The translations under genes and the position numbers were made by a program. From assembly GCF_900112495.1 (NCBI RefSeq), contig NZ_FOMA01000002.1, forward strand, positions 124,001 to 188,000: DNA of 64,000 bases, in the 5' to 3' direction. This DNA comes from Bacillus sp. OV322. Its GTDB lineage: Bacteria; Bacillota; Bacilli; Bacillales; DSM-1321. Within the stretch, counting starts at the first letter, position 1; every line of letters begins with the position of its first letter. The notes under the pieces were generated by a model. It did no database searches and was not told the DNA's origin. It saw nothing but the letters and a program-made list of their open reading frames with translations. Shown one piece after another: positions 27,098 to 36,407 of the stretch.

Positions 27098-28090
27098 TTG
27101 AAATTCTACCGATTATGGGTTATCGCTTTTTTTCTGAAATTTGCGGGGTCAGCCTGGGATGCTTCTTATCACTTTAAGTATTTATTTGAGAAATACTCTA
27201 TCCCTCATATTGTTAATTTTGCTGGTTTTGCGATTGGCGCTTTTTTGCTTTTTCAGGAGTGGAGAAAGCTAAAATATATGGACGGTTTATCAAGAAATAT
27301 TGCTACAATTGGCTATGTTTTATTCCTGATTGGAATCCCTCTGGATTTCAGCTATCACATTGCTTATGGAATTGATCTTACAACATGGAGCCCAACGCAC
27401 TTTGTTTATTATATAGCGACTGCAATCATGATTGCTGGCGTGTGGCGCGGCTATCACCTATATACTAAAGGCACTAAGCCTGGATGGAAATCCTATCACA
27501 CATGGTTTGCTATGTTCCTGCTTGAATGCCTTGTTTTCCCGAATATGCAGCAGGAAAACGGATCTATTTCTTATGATCAATATATCCATGGGAAATCCAT
27601 TGCTTCACAGGAGATACTGGATTTGCTGTCTGATCCGGCATCGCAGATCTTCGGCGGAATTGCGCCATGGCTGTATCCGCTCTATTCAACGGCTGTAGTA
27701 TCTTTATTCACTGTTTTTGTGATCCGGTATTTCCGGAATTCCCGAATTCCGCTCGCAGCAGCTGCCTTGTATATAGGTTTAAGATTTATCGGCAAGCTGA
27801 TCTTTTTTGAAGTCGGCTATCCAACGTCATATGTGCCTATTACCCTATTATTCATTCCTTTATGCTATTTGCTCATAAAAAAAATTCCTTGGGCAGCAGG
27901 GTTGGCAGGAAGTGTTTTATACTTCGCCGCACTTTACGCTATCTGCAAGTCAGGAGTGCTGATAACGCCGCCGGCAGTTCTGTGGGAGATTATTCCCGTT
28001 GCTCTTATCGGCGCCATTACACCGCTTATCCTGACTTTAAAGCATGGACAATCCGATCAAGAGAGCCTGCAGGAACAAAATGCAGGCTAA
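27098..28090 (+). CDS. Multi-pass membrane protein of unknown function
   Basis: A 330-residue, very hydrophobic protein with about nine likely membrane helices and short loops. Striking conserved-looking residues are charged or polar within helices: SAWDASYHFKY near the N-terminus, PLDFSYHIAYGID and WSPTHFVYYIAT. These His/Asp pairs recall metal- or proton-handling membrane enzymes, but I cannot name the family. TTG start at 27098 fixed by TAGGAGG. Second gene of a pair with 26837-27076; strong terminator after it. Confidence 0.65.
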   Translation: MKFYRLWVIAFFLKFAGSAWDASYHFKYLFEKYSIPHIVNFAGFAIGAFLLFQEWRKLKYMDGLSRNIATIGYVLFLIGIPLDFSYHIAYGIDLTTWSPTHFVYYIATAIMIAGVWRGYHLYTKGTKPGWKSYHTWFAMFLLECLVFPNMQQENGSISYDQYIHGKSIASQEILDLLSDPASQIFGGIAPWLYPLYSTAVVSLFTVFVIRYFRNSRIPLAAAALYIGLRFIGKLIFFEVGYPTSYVPITLLFIPLCYLLIKKIPWAAGLAGSVLYFAALYAICKSGVLITPPAVLWEIIPVALIGAITPLILTLKHGQSDQESLQEQNAG

Positions 28091-28126
28091 AAAAAACCGT
28101 TCGCTGTAAAAAGCGAACGGTTTTTT
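28089..28126. terminator. Bidirectional terminator between convergent genes
   Basis: AAAAAACCGTTCGCT and AGCGAACGGTTTTTT with a short GTAAAA loop. Confidence 0.92.
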
Positions 28127-28142
28127 GCCTGTCAATATTCAG

Positions 28143-29441
28143 TTACCTCGTGATGAATATCAGCTGGTATAAAAATAAAATGGCAAAAATGTAAACCAGG
28201 GGATGGACCTCGCGATACTTCCTTTTGGCAAGTTTCATAATCGGGTATGAAATGAATCCAAGTGCGATTCCGTTGGCTATGCTTGATGTTAAAGGCATGC
28301 TGACAATAACAAGGAAGGCTGGAAATGCCTCATCGAAATCATGCCAGTTAATTTCTGAAATGTTTTTTATCATAAAACTGCCGACTATGATCAGGCTGGG
28401 CGCCGTAATGGCCGCGACACCTGAAAGCGCGCCGACCAAAGGACTGAAAAAAGCGGTAATCAAAAATAATACGGCAACTGTAATGCCTGTCAGCCCTGTT
28501 TTGCCTCCTGCCGCGACACCGGCAGAGGATTCAACAGTGGCAGCTGTCGGGCTTGTGCCAAACATGGCGCCAATGGCTGTACCAATTGAATCAGCAAAAA
28601 AGGCGCTTCCTGCCTTCTCTAATTTTTCGTTTTTAAGTAATCCCGCCTGCCGTACAATGCCAAGCAGCGCGCCGGTCGTATCGAAGAGCATGACGAGCAG
28701 GAAGGAAAAGACGACTCCATACAGCCCATAATGAATGACATCATTAACAGAGGTGATAGGGTTATAAACGACAATGCCTTCTGGCAAATGAGGCAAAGCA
28801 ATAATGCCTTTAGTGAAATGCAGCTGTCCTGTAAAGTAAGCAATTGCCCCGGTAATAACCATCCCTATAAACAATGCCCCCTGTACATTTAACGTCATTA
28901 GGATAATGGAAATAACTAAACCGATCAGTGTAAGTGCCACCTTAGGGTCGCTGAAGTTTCCAAGGGTCACTAAATTAGTAGGGTGATCGGCTACGATTCC
29001 GGATAAACGGAGACCGATGAAGGTGATGAATAATCCGATTCCTGCGCTGATTGCATGTTTTAAGTTATTGGGAATCGCTGCAATGAGCTTTGAACGGAAA
29101 GATGTCAGCGATAAAATTAAGAAAATGATTCCTGTCACGAATACGGCAGAAAACGCAATGGCATATTGAATATGGTGCGTTCCCAGAACAGAGTAGGCGA
29201 AGTATGCATTTAATCCCATCGCAGGCGCGATAATAATTGGGTAATTTGCAAAGAAGGCCATGCTCAATGTACCAATTAAGGTAGCGATGATGGTTGCTGA
29301 AAAGGCCTGGTTAAAAGGCACGCCAGCATCGGATAGGATCATTGGGTTGACGACAACCACATAGGCCAGAGTAAGAAATGTCGTAATCCCGGCTAAAACC
29401 TCAGTCTTAACCGTTGTTTTTCTTTCTTGAAGTTTGAACAT
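28143..29441 (-). CDS. NCS2-family purine (hypoxanthine/guanine) permease, AzgA-like
   Basis: A 432-residue membrane transporter with 12 or more hydrophobic segments. VLAGITTFLTLAYVVVVNPM, MGLNAYFAYSVLG, FDTTGALLGIVRQAGLL and FGTSPTAATVESSAGVAAGG are characteristic of the AzgA-like NCS2 subfamily (PbuG/PbuO type) importing hypoxanthine, guanine or adenine. ATG 29441 follows AAAAGGAGTGG; the frame extends to 29477 only because the leader hairpin is open. No purine riboswitch aptamer could be recognised in the leader, although a hairpin suggests attenuation. Confidence 0.9.
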   Translation of the reverse strand: MFKLQERKTTVKTEVLAGITTFLTLAYVVVVNPMILSDAGVPFNQAFSATIIATLIGTLSMAFFANYPIIIAPAMGLNAYFAYSVLGTHHIQYAIAFSAVFVTGIIFLILSLTSFRSKLIAAIPNNLKHAISAGIGLFITFIGLRLSGIVADHPTNLVTLGNFSDPKVALTLIGLVISIILMTLNVQGALFIGMVITGAIAYFTGQLHFTKGIIALPHLPEGIVVYNPITSVNDVIHYGLYGVVFSFLLVMLFDTTGALLGIVRQAGLLKNEKLEKAGSAFFADSIGTAIGAMFGTSPTAATVESSAGVAAGGKTGLTGITVAVLFLITAFFSPLVGALSGVAAITAPSLIIVGSFMIKNISEINWHDFDEAFPAFLVIVSMPLTSSIANGIALGFISYPIMKLAKRKYREVHPLVYIFAILFLYQLIFITR

Positions 29442-29466
29442 GCTGCCACTCCTTTTAAAATAGAAA

Positions 29467-29489
29467 CCTCCTTGCATATAGCAAGGAGG
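29467..29489 (-). promoter_or_regulatory. Leader hairpin of the NCS2 permease, possible attenuator
   Basis: In the transcript CCTCCTTGC-TATAT-GCAAGGAGG forms a perfect 9-bp stem followed by TTTCTATTTT, which could act as a weak terminator. The right arm reads like a ribosome site but no start codon follows it at a useful distance. It lies about 25 bases before the permease start. Its effector, if any, is unknown. Confidence 0.45.
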
Positions 29490-29791
29490 AAAACGTTACT
29501 CCAAAGCTTGAATATTGTTAGTTTGTTCAAAAATGAAAAATCCTATAAATTATAATCAATTACAGTGAAAAGCACAATCATGTAAAGGTTAAGTGTCACC
29601 GATTATCGGCGTGTAAACGCTTCAAATCAAAAAATAAATTTTGTTCCCGGGAAAAAACGCGTTAAAAGGGATATTTTAAAGGTGAAGTGCTGTTTTCGAA
29701 ACATTGGACAAACAAGGAAAGTTTCAAAAGCAAGCTTATAATGGGAATGTTATACTAGACAAAAATCATTATTAGAATAGGCAGGTATGAT
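29490..29791. other. Divergent intergenic region permease-helicase
   Basis: AT-rich. A TATAAT on the minus strand near 29555 could serve the permease. TGTAAACGCTTCAA at about 29611-29624 resembles a cre site with two deviations. No aptamer or coding frame recognised. Confidence 0.3.
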
Positions 29792-31162
29792 ATGAAATTT
29801 AATCAGCTTGGAATCAGCCCGGCATTTGAAAATATATTGAAGGAACGGGGCATCATGGAACCCACACCCATTCAGGAACAGGCAATTCCTGAAATACTGT
29901 CAGGAAAAGATGTTATTGCCAAAGCACAGACTGGAACGGGAAAGACCTTTGCTTTTTTGCTTCCGATATTGGAAAAATGGAATATAGAGTCTTCGTCCAT
30001 TGAAGCATTGATTGTTACTCCTACCAGGGAGCTTGCCCTTCAGATTACACAAGAACTGAATAACTTTGCAGAGCATATTGATGGCTTTGAGGTCTTGGCA
30101 GTTTACGGGGGCCAGGATGTTGAGCGGCAGATGAAAAAGCTTCAGCGCAATATATCTGTGGTGGTTGCCACACCAGGCAGGCTTTTGGATCATGCCAGGA
30201 GGGGTACGATTGATTTGTCCCATGTAGAAAAGCTGGTTCTGGATGAAGCAGATCAAATGCTTCATATCGGATTTTTGCCGGAAGTGGAAGAAATTATAGA
30301 ACAGCTTCCATCTGACAGGCAAACGCTGCTGTTTTCTGCAACAATGCCGGATCAAGTGAAGTCATTGGCAAGAAGATTCATGAGCCAGCCGATTACGGTG
30401 GCAGTGAAATCTCAGCAGATAACGGTAGAGAAGATCAGGCAGCTGGCAATTGAAACAACAGATCGTGCCAAACAGGATACACTTATTACAGTGATGAATG
30501 AAGAACAGCCATTTTTGGCTATTATTTTCTGCAGGACTATAAGGAGAGTATCCAAGCTGAATGAAGCTTTAAAGGGAGCAGGCTATAAGTCCGAGGAGCT
30601 TCATGGTGACCTTTCCCAGGCGAAAAGAGAGCGTGTCATGAAGAATTTCCGCAATGCTTCCATTCAATATCTGGTAGCGACAGATGTTGCAGCACGCGGA
30701 TTGGACGTTGAAGGAATTACACATGTTTTTAATTATGATATCCCTGAGGATGCTGAAAGCTATATCCATAGAATCGGCCGGACTGGGAGAGCTGGTGAGA
30801 ATGGATTGGCTGTAACTTTTATCGCTACCAAAGATCTTCAGCTTCTGGGTGACATTGAAAAAGGCATTTCCATGAAAATTCCGAGAAGGAAAATTGAAGG
30901 AATTCATATGAATCAGCCGGATGAGGTACAAAAAAAGGCTAGACAGGGATCAGGAGAAAGAGGACGGAAAGAATTCTCCCGTGAAAGCAGCGGAAGCCAG
31001 AGAAGCCGGGGCAGCCGCACTGATGGCGATAGTTCCCGTTCAGAATCCCGCAGCGGCCAGCGCAGGGCCGATAAGCGAAATGGCAGTGAAGACCGGAGGA
31101 AAAGGCAGGAAACTTCAAGTTCCCGTCCTGAAGGCCGCCGCGGCAGGGAAAGCGGACGATAG
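29792..31162 (+). CDS. DEAD-box ATP-dependent RNA helicase
   Basis: A 456-residue helicase that unwinds RNA duplexes, likely in ribosome assembly or cold adaptation. All motifs are present: Q motif [11 protein letters not shown], motif I AQTGTGKT, Ia [37 protein letters not shown] and [10 protein letters not shown]. The last 90 residues are a low-complexity Arg/Ser/Gly tail ([17 protein letters not shown] and later [12 protein letters not shown]), probably disordered RNA binding. It resembles B. subtilis Csh-type helicases, but I cannot assign which. Followed at 124 bases by an APH-like gene. Confidence 0.92.
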   Translation: MKFNQLGISPAFENILKERGIMEPTPIQEQAIPEILSGKDVIAKAQTGTGKTFAFLLPILEKWNIESSSIEALIVTPTRELALQITQELNNFAEHIDGFEVLAVYGGQDVERQMKKLQRNISVVVATPGRLLDHARRGTIDLSHVEKLVLDEADQMLHIGFLPEVEEIIEQLPSDRQTLLFSATMPDQVKSLARRFMSQPITVAVKSQQITVEKIRQLAIETTDRAKQDTLITVMNEEQPFLAIIFCRTIRRVSKLNEALKGAGYKSEELHGDLSQAKRERVMKNFRNASIQYLVATDVAARGLDVEGITHVFNYDIPEDAESYIHRIGRTGRAGENGLAVTFIATKDLQLLGDIEKGISMKIPRRKIEGIHMNQPDEVQKKARQGSGERGRKEFSRESSGSQRSRGSRTDGDSSRSESRSGQRRADKRNGSEDRRKRQETSSSRPEGRRGRESGR

Positions 31163-31286
31163 GATAGAAGCGGCAACGGGTGCAGAGGAAGATAGGGTTT
31201 TTAACCAGTTAAATGGCGCGTCTGCAGAAATACCGGAAAAGATTAACAGAGCCACTTTGAAAAAAACATGAATGGAGAGCATGCCT

Positions 31287-32195
31287 ATGAATAAGCCATG
31301 GCAAGCCGAATATCCCGTTAGTGCTGACACCGCAAGGAGCATTATTCATAATCAGTTTCCTGAGCTTTGTCCAGCGAATGTTACAATACTGGGCAAAGGA
31401 TTCGATAATACTGTTTTTGGAGTAAATGGCGAATATGTATTCAGGTTTCCGCGCCGTGATATCGCTGTGCCGCTGTTAAGCACAGAAAGTAAGCTGCTTC
31501 CTGCTCTTGTTCCAGTGCTGCCTCTAAAAATACCCGAGCCCATTTTTCTTGGAAAGCCTGAAAAAATTTTTCCTTTTCTTTTTACTGGATACCGTCTTGT
31601 AAAGGGGAAGCTGCCTGTAGATGAATCACACCAGGCACGGGCAGTTTCAGCTAGGAAATTGGCATATTTTCTGAGAGCCCTTCATGATTTTCCTGAAGAA
31701 AAGGCCCGTGCCCTGGGAGTCTTGCCTGATTCTATGGGACGGATTAATATGCAGGTGCGAAAGCAAAAGCTCGCCTCCAATATCAAACAACTTTTTGATG
31801 CCGGATACACAGATGACGCGAAAATTGCAGGTGAGTACCTGTATCATGCAGAAACAGTAAATAATAATAGTGGAAATCAATTAGTTCATGGAGACATCCA
31901 TGTCCGCAATGTCATTTTAGATGAAAAGGGCATGCTTTATGGAATCATAGATTGGGGAGATGTTCATTTAGGAAATGCGGCAGTGGACATTTCCTTTATT
32001 TATAGTTATTTTCCTCCAGATACACGCAAAGAGTTTTTCTCGATTTACGGAGAAATAGATAGGGAAACAGAAATATTAGCACGCTTCAAGTCAGTATATA
32101 CGCTTATTAACCTGTTCCTTTACGGCCATGATCAAGAAGATGATACTCTGATTGCACTGGCCAGAAAAGGGCTGAAGCTGTCAATGCTTGATTGA
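31287..32195 (+). CDS. Aminoglycoside phosphotransferase (APH)-family kinase
   Basis: A 302-residue small-molecule kinase-fold protein. NTVFGVNGEYVFRFPRR is the nucleotide-binding strand-Lys/Arg region, NQLVHGDIHVRNVILDE the catalytic loop with HGDxxxxN, and GIIDWGDVHLGNAAVDISF the metal-binding DWGD. This architecture is shared by aminoglycoside, macrolide and homoserine kinases; the substrate is unknown and resistance should not be assumed. ATG 31287 is eight bases after TGGAGAG; ATG 31281 is too close to it. Ends with a terminator. Confidence 0.82.
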   Translation: MNKPWQAEYPVSADTARSIIHNQFPELCPANVTILGKGFDNTVFGVNGEYVFRFPRRDIAVPLLSTESKLLPALVPVLPLKIPEPIFLGKPEKIFPFLFTGYRLVKGKLPVDESHQARAVSARKLAYFLRALHDFPEEKARALGVLPDSMGRINMQVRKQKLASNIKQLFDAGYTDDAKIAGEYLYHAETVNNNSGNQLVHGDIHVRNVILDEKGMLYGIIDWGDVHLGNAAVDISFIYSYFPPDTRKEFFSIYGEIDRETEILARFKSVYTLINLFLYGHDQEDDTLIALARKGLKLSMLD

Positions 32196-32201
32196 AACAT
32201 A

Positions 32202-32227
32202 ACTCGGCGGATGCCGGGTTTTTTTTA
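32202..32227 (+). terminator. Terminator after the APH-family gene
   Basis: CTCGGC-GGAT-GCCGGG followed by eight T residues. Confidence 0.85.
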
Positions 32228-32229
32228 TT

Positions 32230-32396
32230 GGCTGTTTTCGGGAACTGAGCTGCTATGAAACAAGGTGGCGGATTTCCGCTTCAGGATGCTCGCTTTCCGC
32301 GGGGCTGGCGGTGAGCCTCCCTCAGCTGCTCCTGCGGGTTCTCACCTTCCTGCTTATCCCGCAGGAGTCTCGGCTTTACGCTCCAATCAACCTGAC
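32230..32396 (-). repeat. Dispersed intergenic repeat, copy 3 (truncated)
   Basis: Minus-oriented, from GGCTGTTTTCGGGAACTGAG to CTCCAATCAACCTGAC; the distal ~60 bases with the TTAAAGAT end are missing. It adjoins the terminator before the lia operon. Confidence 0.85.
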
Positions 32397-32536
32397 CATG
32401 CTTTTTAGTGACTAGTAAAAGGCACATTCGCAAATAGTACGCCTCAAGCCTTATATGAAAATATGGCCAGAGCTCATTATGAAAAAGGGGGAAGGCAGGT
32501 AAACTTGGAGTATAGATTGAAAGGAGGAAAATAAAT
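32397..32536 (+). promoter_or_regulatory. Presumed promoter region of the lia operon
   Basis: About 140 bases between the repeat and liaI. TTCGCAAATAGTACGCCTCA followed by AGCCTTATATG (about 32428-32459) loosely resembles the LiaR-box region of the B. subtilis lia promoter; the match is judged from memory and is weak. Confidence 0.3.
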
Positions 32537-32884
32537 ATGAAAAAATTCGGATTAGCAGCTGCGGGTGTTATTGCGGCGATGATACTGCTTGCGAATGTTG
32601 GCCCACTGGCTGGCTTGGCAATAAGCCTGGTGATTTTATATTTTGTGTTCAAACAGTTTATTAAAGCAGAATCCGCATGGGGAAAAGTAATTTGGGCAAT
32701 CATTTCCCTCGCTGCACTTTCTGCGGCGATCGCAAATATTCCATCTGTTATTGGCATTGCTGCCGCCCTTGTTCTGTATTTTTTTTATAAGAAATGGAAC
32801 GGAACAAAAAGTGAGCAAGTTAGCGGAGAAAAAGATCCTTTTATTAATTTCGAGAAACAATGGGCAGATTTAAATAAAAACTAA
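32537..32884 (+). CDS. liaI: LiaI-like small membrane protein
   Basis: A 115-residue protein with three hydrophobic helices in residues 1-90 and a hydrophilic C-terminal tail (SGEKDPFINFEKQWADLN). In Bacillus LiaI recruits the PspA-like LiaH to the membrane. Identification rests mainly on size, topology and position just before liaH; sequence similarity to LiaI itself is limited, and it resembles the Lmo0954-type proteins of Listeria and bacilli. AAAGGAGG precedes ATG 32537. The liaH start is 22 bases downstream. Confidence 0.65.
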   Translation: MKKFGLAAAGVIAAMILLANVGPLAGLAISLVILYFVFKQFIKAESAWGKVIWAIISLAALSAAIANIPSVIGIAAALVLYFFYKKWNGTKSEQVSGEKDPFINFEKQWADLNKN

Positions 32885-32906
32885 TATGAAAAGGGAGAGA
32901 AAAAAC

Positions 32907-33551
32907 ATGAACGTATTTACAAGATTAAAAGAGACAATTGCTGCTGATTTTCATGAACTTCTGGATCAAAAGGAAAAGAAGAATCCAATTGCCGTCTTGA
33001 ATCAATATATGCGCCAAAGCGAACAGGAAACAGAAAAGGTACGCAAGCTTGTAGAGCGCCAATACCAGCTGAAGGAAGAGTTTACACGGGAATTGGCATA
33101 TGCGCTTAATTTAGCCGGCAAACGGAAGCATCAGGCAGAGGTAGCTGCCAAGGCCGGGGAAACCGGTCTGCAGGAGTTTGCTGAGCGTGAAATTGATCAA
33201 TACGAAAAGCGTGCTGAGCGCTTAAAAACGGCTCTTCATGATGCAGAGAATCAGCTGCAGGAGCTTGAACAGAAGTACGAAGAAATGAAGCATAAATTAA
33301 AAGATATGAATATCAAACGCCTGGAGCTGATGGGGCGCGAGAATGCTGCCAGAGCACATTATAAAATCAATAGCGTGCTGGATACAGAAAGCAATGCGGA
33401 TAAGCCATTTATGCGGTTTGAAGAAATGGGGCAATACCTTGAAAGGCTCGAAGATACGGTTAATTCTTCTTATCACCATCAAACCATTGACGGCAGGATT
33501 GCCCGCCTTGAAAAGGAATTGAAAAATAAAGAAACCCATTCTATTTCTTAA
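32907..33551 (+). CDS. liaH: PspA/IM30-family phage-shock protein LiaH
   Basis: About 214 residues, almost entirely alpha-helical coiled coil. MNVFTRLKETIAADFHELLD is the amphipathic membrane-binding helix, followed by NPIAVLNQYMRQSEQETEKV and long Glu/Lys/Gln-rich heptads. It would form oligomeric scaffolds that protect a stressed membrane. ATG 32907 follows AAAGGGAGAG; the frame extends 21 bases further upstream. A terminator after this gene would make liaIH transcript more abundant than the downstream regulatory genes. Confidence 0.9.
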   Translation: MNVFTRLKETIAADFHELLDQKEKKNPIAVLNQYMRQSEQETEKVRKLVERQYQLKEEFTRELAYALNLAGKRKHQAEVAAKAGETGLQEFAEREIDQYEKRAERLKTALHDAENQLQELEQKYEEMKHKLKDMNIKRLELMGRENAARAHYKINSVLDTESNADKPFMRFEEMGQYLERLEDTVNSSYHHQTIDGRIARLEKELKNKETHSIS

Positions 33552-33571
33552 AGCAATCGTGGTATTCTTAA

Positions 33572-33599
33572 AGAGGCGCAGAAATCTGCGCCTCTTTTG
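33572..33599 (+). terminator. Intra-operon terminator between liaH and liaF
   Basis: AGAGGCGCAGA-AA-TCTGCGCCTCT, a perfect 11-bp stem followed by TTTT. It should let liaIH be strongly expressed with limited read-through into liaFSR. Confidence 0.85.
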
Positions 33600-33647
33600 A
33601 AATATATGCAGCAATGAAAAAGCAGTATCAGCGAAGGGAGAGGCCCT

Positions 33648-34379
33648 GTGTTGAATAAACATAGAACAGAGTGGATTGGCTGGGTTTTTTTAACTGGCAT
33701 TGTACTGCTATTTTTAGAATTAGTATTTTTTGATGGGGATTTATTCATCTCACTTCCTCTATCCTTCGGGTGTTTATACCTTGGCAAAAAAAAATATCAT
33801 CGTGCAATAGGGAAAATGCTGTTTTGGATCGGACTATTCAGTACGGTTGTAATTGTGCTGCAGATGATGGTCTTTAAATTTTTCATTTTAGCTATTCTTG
33901 CTTATCTTTTATACACTTTTTATCAATCGAAAAAGAATCCGGATTATATCAGTCCGGTACTGATAGAGTCTAAGAATCGCGGCCAGGAGCCGCTGATCAA
34001 GAAGAATTCCCTCTTTGAAAACAAGCTGTTCGGAGGCAGAAAGACGCCTGACCATGTATATGAATGGAATGATGTGAACATACAGACCGGGATTGGTGAT
34101 ACTGTCATTGATTTGAGCAATACGATTCTTCCTAAAGGGGACACCTTTATTTCCATCCGGGGTATTGCGGGAAATGTCCGCATTTTAGTTCCATATGATA
34201 TGGAAGTGAGCATTCACCACTCTGTCATTGCTGGAAGCACGTCGGTGTTCAATAACACGGACAGGAAAATTTTCAATAGTATTCTTTCTTTTCAGACACC
34301 TGGATTTAATGATGCAGAACAGAAAATTGCCATCATCACCTCGTTGCTTATCGGAGATTTAGAGGTGAAACGGATATGA
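33648..34379 (+). CDS. liaF: LiaF, membrane inhibitor of the LiaRS system
   Basis: A 243-residue protein. Residues 1-95 contain about four membrane helices; the C-terminal half is a DUF2154-type beta domain (NDVNIQTGIGDTVIDLSNTI and ISIRGIAGNVRILVPYDMEV). In B. subtilis LiaF keeps LiaS inactive until cell-wall antibiotics are met. GTG 33648, with AAGGGAG seven bases upstream; TTG 33651 is possible. Its stop overlaps the start of liaS. Confidence 0.9.
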   Translation: MLNKHRTEWIGWVFLTGIVLLFLELVFFDGDLFISLPLSFGCLYLGKKKYHRAIGKMLFWIGLFSTVVIVLQMMVFKFFILAILAYLLYTFYQSKKNPDYISPVLIESKNRGQEPLIKKNSLFENKLFGGRKTPDHVYEWNDVNIQTGIGDTVIDLSNTILPKGDTFISIRGIAGNVRILVPYDMEVSIHHSVIAGSTSVFNNTDRKIFNSILSFQTPGFNDAEQKIAIITSLLIGDLEVKRI

Positions 34380-35422
34380 ACATTCTTACCAGGCAGATTA
34401 TCAGGAGTGCAGCCATTTCTTTCGCTATGTCAATTCTATTGCCTTCGCTTGTTTTTTTTATATATCCGCTGTACGATTGGTCACTGTTATGGAACAGGAA
34501 AATCATGAATTTCCCGTTTGCGCTGTTTTTGCCGATCGCGAGTATTATCCTTGGTGTCCTTTATGGATCCATTTCAGGTGTTTACTGGAAAAGGCAGCTT
34601 GCTGAAGTGGGTGACGAGTTATATAAAATATCACAAGGCTCTGCATCTTCATTTGAAGGAAACACACAAGTCCAGGAGTTTGCCAGAATTTCAGCACAAC
34701 TTGAAAATGTGCGCAGGCATATCGCTGAACAGGCCAAATCAGTTCAAAAGCTGGCCAATGAAAAAGTGAAGGATCAGGAAAAATATGTTCAGGAAATTAT
34801 TTCTCAGGAAAGAAACCGCCTGGCAAGAGAGCTCCATGATTCTGTCAGCCAGCAGCTGTTTGCCGCCTCGATGCTCATGTCCGCCATAACCGAAAGCAGG
34901 CAGGATACCGACAGCAATGAAATGAAGCAGCTTAAGCTAACAGAGAGTGTCATTCATCAGTCACAGCTTGAAATGCGGGCACTTCTCCTCCATTTGCGCC
35001 CGGTGCCGCTAAGAGGCAAGTCCCTTCAAGAGGGCATTACCTCATTGCTTGGGGAGCTCGTTCAAAAAGTTCCGATGAAAATCACATGGAAGATAGAACC
35101 TGTCTCTATGGACAGGGGGATAGAGGATCATTTATTCCGCATCCTTCAGGAGTCTGTTTCCAATACTCTAAGGCATGCAAAAGCTTCATCACTTGAGGTT
35201 TCATTAATATCAAGAGACGGCCTGATTATCTTTATCATTGCAGATGATGGCTGTGGCTTCCGCTCAGAAAACTCCAAAGCAGGTTCTTATGGGCTTCTTA
35301 ATATGCAGGAGCGTGCAGCGGAAATTGGCGGCACAATGAAAATAGTCAGTGTGATCAATAAAGGAACAAGGCTCGAAGTAAAAGTGCCATTAATTTCTTC
35401 AGGAGGTGAAGATATTGATTAA
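34376..35422 (+). CDS. liaS: LiaS sensor histidine kinase
   Basis: A 348-residue NarL-type kinase. Two membrane helices flank a very short extracellular loop (about residues 13-35 and 47-66), then a HAMP-like linker, the dimerisation/phosphoacceptor segment [20 protein letters not shown] (His in ELHDSV), and an ATPase domain with [14 protein letters not shown] and ADDGCGF. It phosphorylates LiaR. ATG overlaps the liaF stop and its own end overlaps liaR. Confidence 0.92.
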   Translation: MNILTRQIIRSAAISFAMSILLPSLVFFIYPLYDWSLLWNRKIMNFPFALFLPIASIILGVLYGSISGVYWKRQLAEVGDELYKISQGSASSFEGNTQVQEFARISAQLENVRRHIAEQAKSVQKLANEKVKDQEKYVQEIISQERNRLARELHDSVSQQLFAASMLMSAITESRQDTDSNEMKQLKLTESVIHQSQLEMRALLLHLRPVPLRGKSLQEGITSLLGELVQKVPMKITWKIEPVSMDRGIEDHLFRILQESVSNTLRHAKASSLEVSLISRDGLIIFIIADDGCGFRSENSKAGSYGLLNMQERAAEIGGTMKIVSVINKGTRLEVKVPLISSGGEDID

Positions 35423-36047
35423 AGTATTGCTTGTAGATGATCATGAAATGGTAAGAATAGGGGTATCTTCTTATTTATCTATGCAGGCTGATATAGAAGT
35501 GATCGGCGAGGCAGATGATGGCGGTGCAGCAGTAAGGCTGGCACTTGAACTGCGTCCGGATATTATATTAATGGATCTGGTCATGAAAGAAATGGACGGA
35601 ATTGAGGCAACCAGATTGATAATTGATAAATGGCCGGAAGCAAAAGTCATTATTGTCACAAGTTTTCTGGATGATGAAAAGGTATACCCGGCTCTCGAAG
35701 CAGGAGCTTCCAGCTATATGCTGAAAACCTCCAGGGCGAGTGATATAGCAGAGGCAGTGCGTTCTACTTTCCATGGCCATTCTGTGCTGGAACCGGAAGT
35801 GACAGGCAAGATGATGAAAAAAATGAGAACACCAGCTGTGCGGCTTCTCCATGAACAGCTCACAAACAGGGAAATGGAAATTTTGCTGCTGATCGCACAG
35901 GGGAAAACCAATCAGGAAATCGCAGACGAACTATATATTGCCCTGAAAACCGCAAAGGTGCATGTCAGCAATATTTTGAGCAAACTAGAAGTGCAGGATC
36001 GCACACAGGCCGTCATTTATGCATTCAAGCATGCACTGGTGAAATAA
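35415..36047 (+). CDS. liaR: LiaR response regulator
   Basis: A 210-residue NarL-family regulator. The receiver has the acidic pair in [12 protein letters not shown], phosphoacceptor Asp in [19 protein letters not shown] and the Lys in YMLKTS; the C-terminal LuxR-type HTH reads [23 protein letters not shown] 35415 is preceded by AGGAGGTGA at 35401-35409; the frame's GTG at 35406 lies inside that site. Overlaps liaS by eight bases. It would activate liaIH upon envelope stress. Confidence 0.93.
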   Translation: MIKVLLVDDHEMVRIGVSSYLSMQADIEVIGEADDGGAAVRLALELRPDIILMDLVMKEMDGIEATRLIIDKWPEAKVIIVTSFLDDEKVYPALEAGASSYMLKTSRASDIAEAVRSTFHGHSVLEPEVTGKMMKKMRTPAVRLLHEQLTNREMEILLLIAQGKTNQEIADELYIALKTAKVHVSNILSKLEVQDRTQAVIYAFKHALVK

Positions 36048-36088
36048 CAGGGGAAACTGGAGATTCTTTATAAAAGGGCGTCTTTTAC

Positions 36089-36316
36089 ATAGGCTGTTTT
36101 CGTAAACTTTGCTGCTATGGAACAAGTGGTTGATTTCCGCTTCAGGATGCTCGCTTTCCGTGGAGCGGGCGGTGAGCCTCCTCGGCTTTGCCTGCGGGGT
36201 CTCACCTTCCCGCTAATCCCACAGGAGTCTCGCACCTTCCACTCCAATCAACCCGGTTTAACAACGGGATAGCTTCACAGAATATATTAAACAACAATCT
36301 TTAAGAAAAGAGCCTT
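36089..36316 (-). repeat. Dispersed intergenic repeat, copy 4
   Basis: Minus-oriented full-length copy, AGGCTGTTTTCGTAAACTTT to CTTTAAGAAAAGAGCC, with the core GGATGCTCGCTTTCCGTGGA. It lies between liaR and the methyltransferase gene. Confidence 0.9.
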
Positions 36317-36407
36317 ACATAATAGGAAGATTCTCTAAGCGGAAATATATTGCCCGCTATAGCAGGATGAGAACGAAACAGGCTTTGACAAAAATGGGGG
36401 ATAGGAA

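Noticed and set aside
30913-31271. Frames on both strands overlapping the helicase C-terminal tail
   Set aside because: They mirror the low-complexity Arg/Ser tail of the helicase in other phases and lack ribosome sites.
31287-32195. Aminoglycoside-resistance gene
   Set aside because: Only the general APH fold and catalytic motifs can be seen; this family includes many non-resistance kinases, so no resistance claim is made.
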